This document shows, in pieces, positions 63,030-64,000 of a stretch of DNA of 64,000 bases. The notes under the pieces were generated by a model, which did no database searches, was not told where the DNA came from, and saw nothing but the letters and a program-made list of their open reading frames with translations. The stretch covers positions 23,752,627 through 23,816,626 of the forward strand of contig JABBOT010000005.1 in the NCBI GenBank assembly GCA_016165875.1. Reading direction: 5' to 3'. Source of the DNA: Acanthopleura granulata. Taxonomy: Eukaryota; Mollusca; Polyplacophora; Chitonida; Chitonidae. Each line of letters begins with the position of its first letter. The stretch's first letter is position 1. Position numbers and translations under genes: made by a program.

Positions 63030-63133
63030 CAAAGAAACCCCATATCTCCTTTCTGCGATCAATAAAACTCTCAGAATCAGGCAAAAATGTGCAACTTAAT
63101 CTTGGACAAAATTATTGGGTCCTTTATGGTAGT
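63030..63133 (-). repeat. Dispersed repeat family, minus-strand copy facing 63330
   Basis: Contains CAATAAAACTCTCAGAATCA, GCAACTTAATCTTGGACAAA and TTGGGTCCTTTATGG. It is the reverse complement of the first part of 63330-63565, with about 200 bp between them, so the pair could be the arms of one foldback element. Confidence 0.75.
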
Positions 63134-63329
63134 CTTTTCCTCAGGTGTGCATCACTAACAGGACCTAATCCTCACCCTTCATCAACAAATTCCAATACAA
63201 GAGCCACACAAACCCAACATCATCCTTAACAATTAATCTTTTCCTCAAAGTATAACCAACAAATACGATGTTATCCTCACACTTCAATAACAACTAAAAA
63301 CCTTACCCTCAAATGATGCCACTATACAA

Positions 63330-63565
63330 CTACACATGTATCCCAAATTACCTAAAATTTCGTCCATGATTGAGTTGCTCATTTTTCCTGATTCTGAGAG
63401 TTCTATTCCTTGTGGAAGGTTGTTTTGAGGTATGTTTGGAAGGTAAAGATACATATAATATACTACTCATAAGGTGTAAGCGTGAGCATCACATGTTGAC
63501 ATTTTGTGGCATTTATTTACCTGTTAAAATGTACTTTTTGAGGCGAAATTCTCGGTCAATAACGG
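63330..63565 (+). repeat. Dispersed repeat 'CCTAAAATTTCGTCCATGA' family, plus-strand copy
   Basis: Contains ATTACCTAAAATTTCGTCCA, GAGTTGCTCATTTTTCCTGA, TTCTGAGAGTTCTATT, GTTGTTTTGAGG and ACTTTTTGAGGCGAAATT. It matches, on the other strand, 54165-54362 and 63030-63133. No coding capacity. The 63370-63816 open frame runs through it. Confidence 0.78.
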
Positions 63566-64000
63566 TATATCATCCTCAGTCATGTCAGTCCTCACACAAA
63601 TTTGTTCCTCTTGTCCTCAAGTACGTCACACACGTCTCCGTGTACCTCAAGACATCATATAGCATAAACGTACCAATAATGCCTCATACGTGTAAATGTG
63701 CGAAGGGTGCTCAGATTATAAGATATCTATACAAATGCAAGATTATCCGACATCCATATTCACACGTCTCTGGTATTCCCCAAGAACATGTACTTACCAC
63801 TGATGACCCAGATTAGTATACATGTGCCATTTGTTAAACCCTGAGACCACTGGTTAAGTTTCCAAAGAACTCACAGTGTCGTTTTTAGTGCTTTTATGCT
63901 ATCCTTGCTGAACACTCCAGATGCTGGGTCAAATAAAAATCCATGAATATCACACTTAAATGTAACGCAGATTTTCTTCTTGCCCTTGAACTGTGCTTCA

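Larger units (their letters stand above)
55118..64000. other. Right-end non-coding sequence with scattered repeats
   Basis: Apart from the MITE-like element, SINE fragments and dispersed repeats listed, nothing is supported. A 116-codon minus frame at 58096-58446 and an 84-codon plus frame at 61925-62179 (charged, with EEDD and KRK stretches) have no recognised family or clear splice sites. Confidence 0.5.

Noticed and set aside
63370..63816. 148-codon plus-strand frame
   Set aside because: Begins inside a dispersed repeat; the hydrophobic start is repeat sequence, not a signal peptide with a real mature protein.

Overview
The window looks like non-mobile nuclear DNA of an invertebrate animal, most likely a mollusc. 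It is AT-rich with very low coding density, it has GT-AG introns of several kilobases, and it carries many degenerate copies of one tRNA-derived SINE ending in short A/T-rich repeats. Minisatellites and the octamer ACATGTAC/TACATGTA are abundant. The taxon is an inference from repeat style; no sequence here proves it. I see no bacterial genes, operons, rRNA, functional tRNA, CRISPR array or intact transposase. Most open frames are chance or minisatellite frames.

The one protein-coding gene I can support is on the minus strand, read from right to left. Four exons join in phase: exon 1 (25958-26149, with start ATG at 26018), exon 2 (21123-21306), exon 3 (17120-17258) and exon 4 (9624-9749). They encode about 169 N-terminal residues of a longer protein whose remaining exons lie beyond base 1 or were not recognised. 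The basic KFK..KFF segment, the 'SISEDSIFNP' segment and the 'SVENI' segment resemble the N-terminus of vertebrate CRACD/KIAA1211 (DUF4592) proteins, which regulate actin capping. That family call is from memory and moderate.

The main structural fact is a 7.7-kb direct duplication (20069-27739 and 27753-35452) whose copies meet exactly at a 13-N gap. Because the left copy ends and the right copy begins at the gap, this is best read as two overlapping contig ends, probably the two haplotypes, placed side by side. The real locus then has one copy, one exon 1 and one exon 2. The two copies differ by scattered substitutions, by indels of about 93, 38 and 73 bp in non-coding DNA, and by a 3-bp in-frame indel in exon 2.

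Layout: 1-9623, repeats and non-coding DNA, probably downstream intron; 9624-26149, exons 4 to 1 with long introns; 27740-27752, gap; 27753-35452, second haplotype-like copy; 35453-40110, non-coding with a 12 x 35-bp array and a 65-bp array; 40111-41510, a highly homogeneous 14 x 100-bp satellite; 41511-51965, non-coding; 51966-52975, a 26-bp minisatellite; 52976-64000, non-coding with SINE copies, one with a clear target-site duplication, a MITE-like element and a dispersed repeat family that also occurs in the introns.
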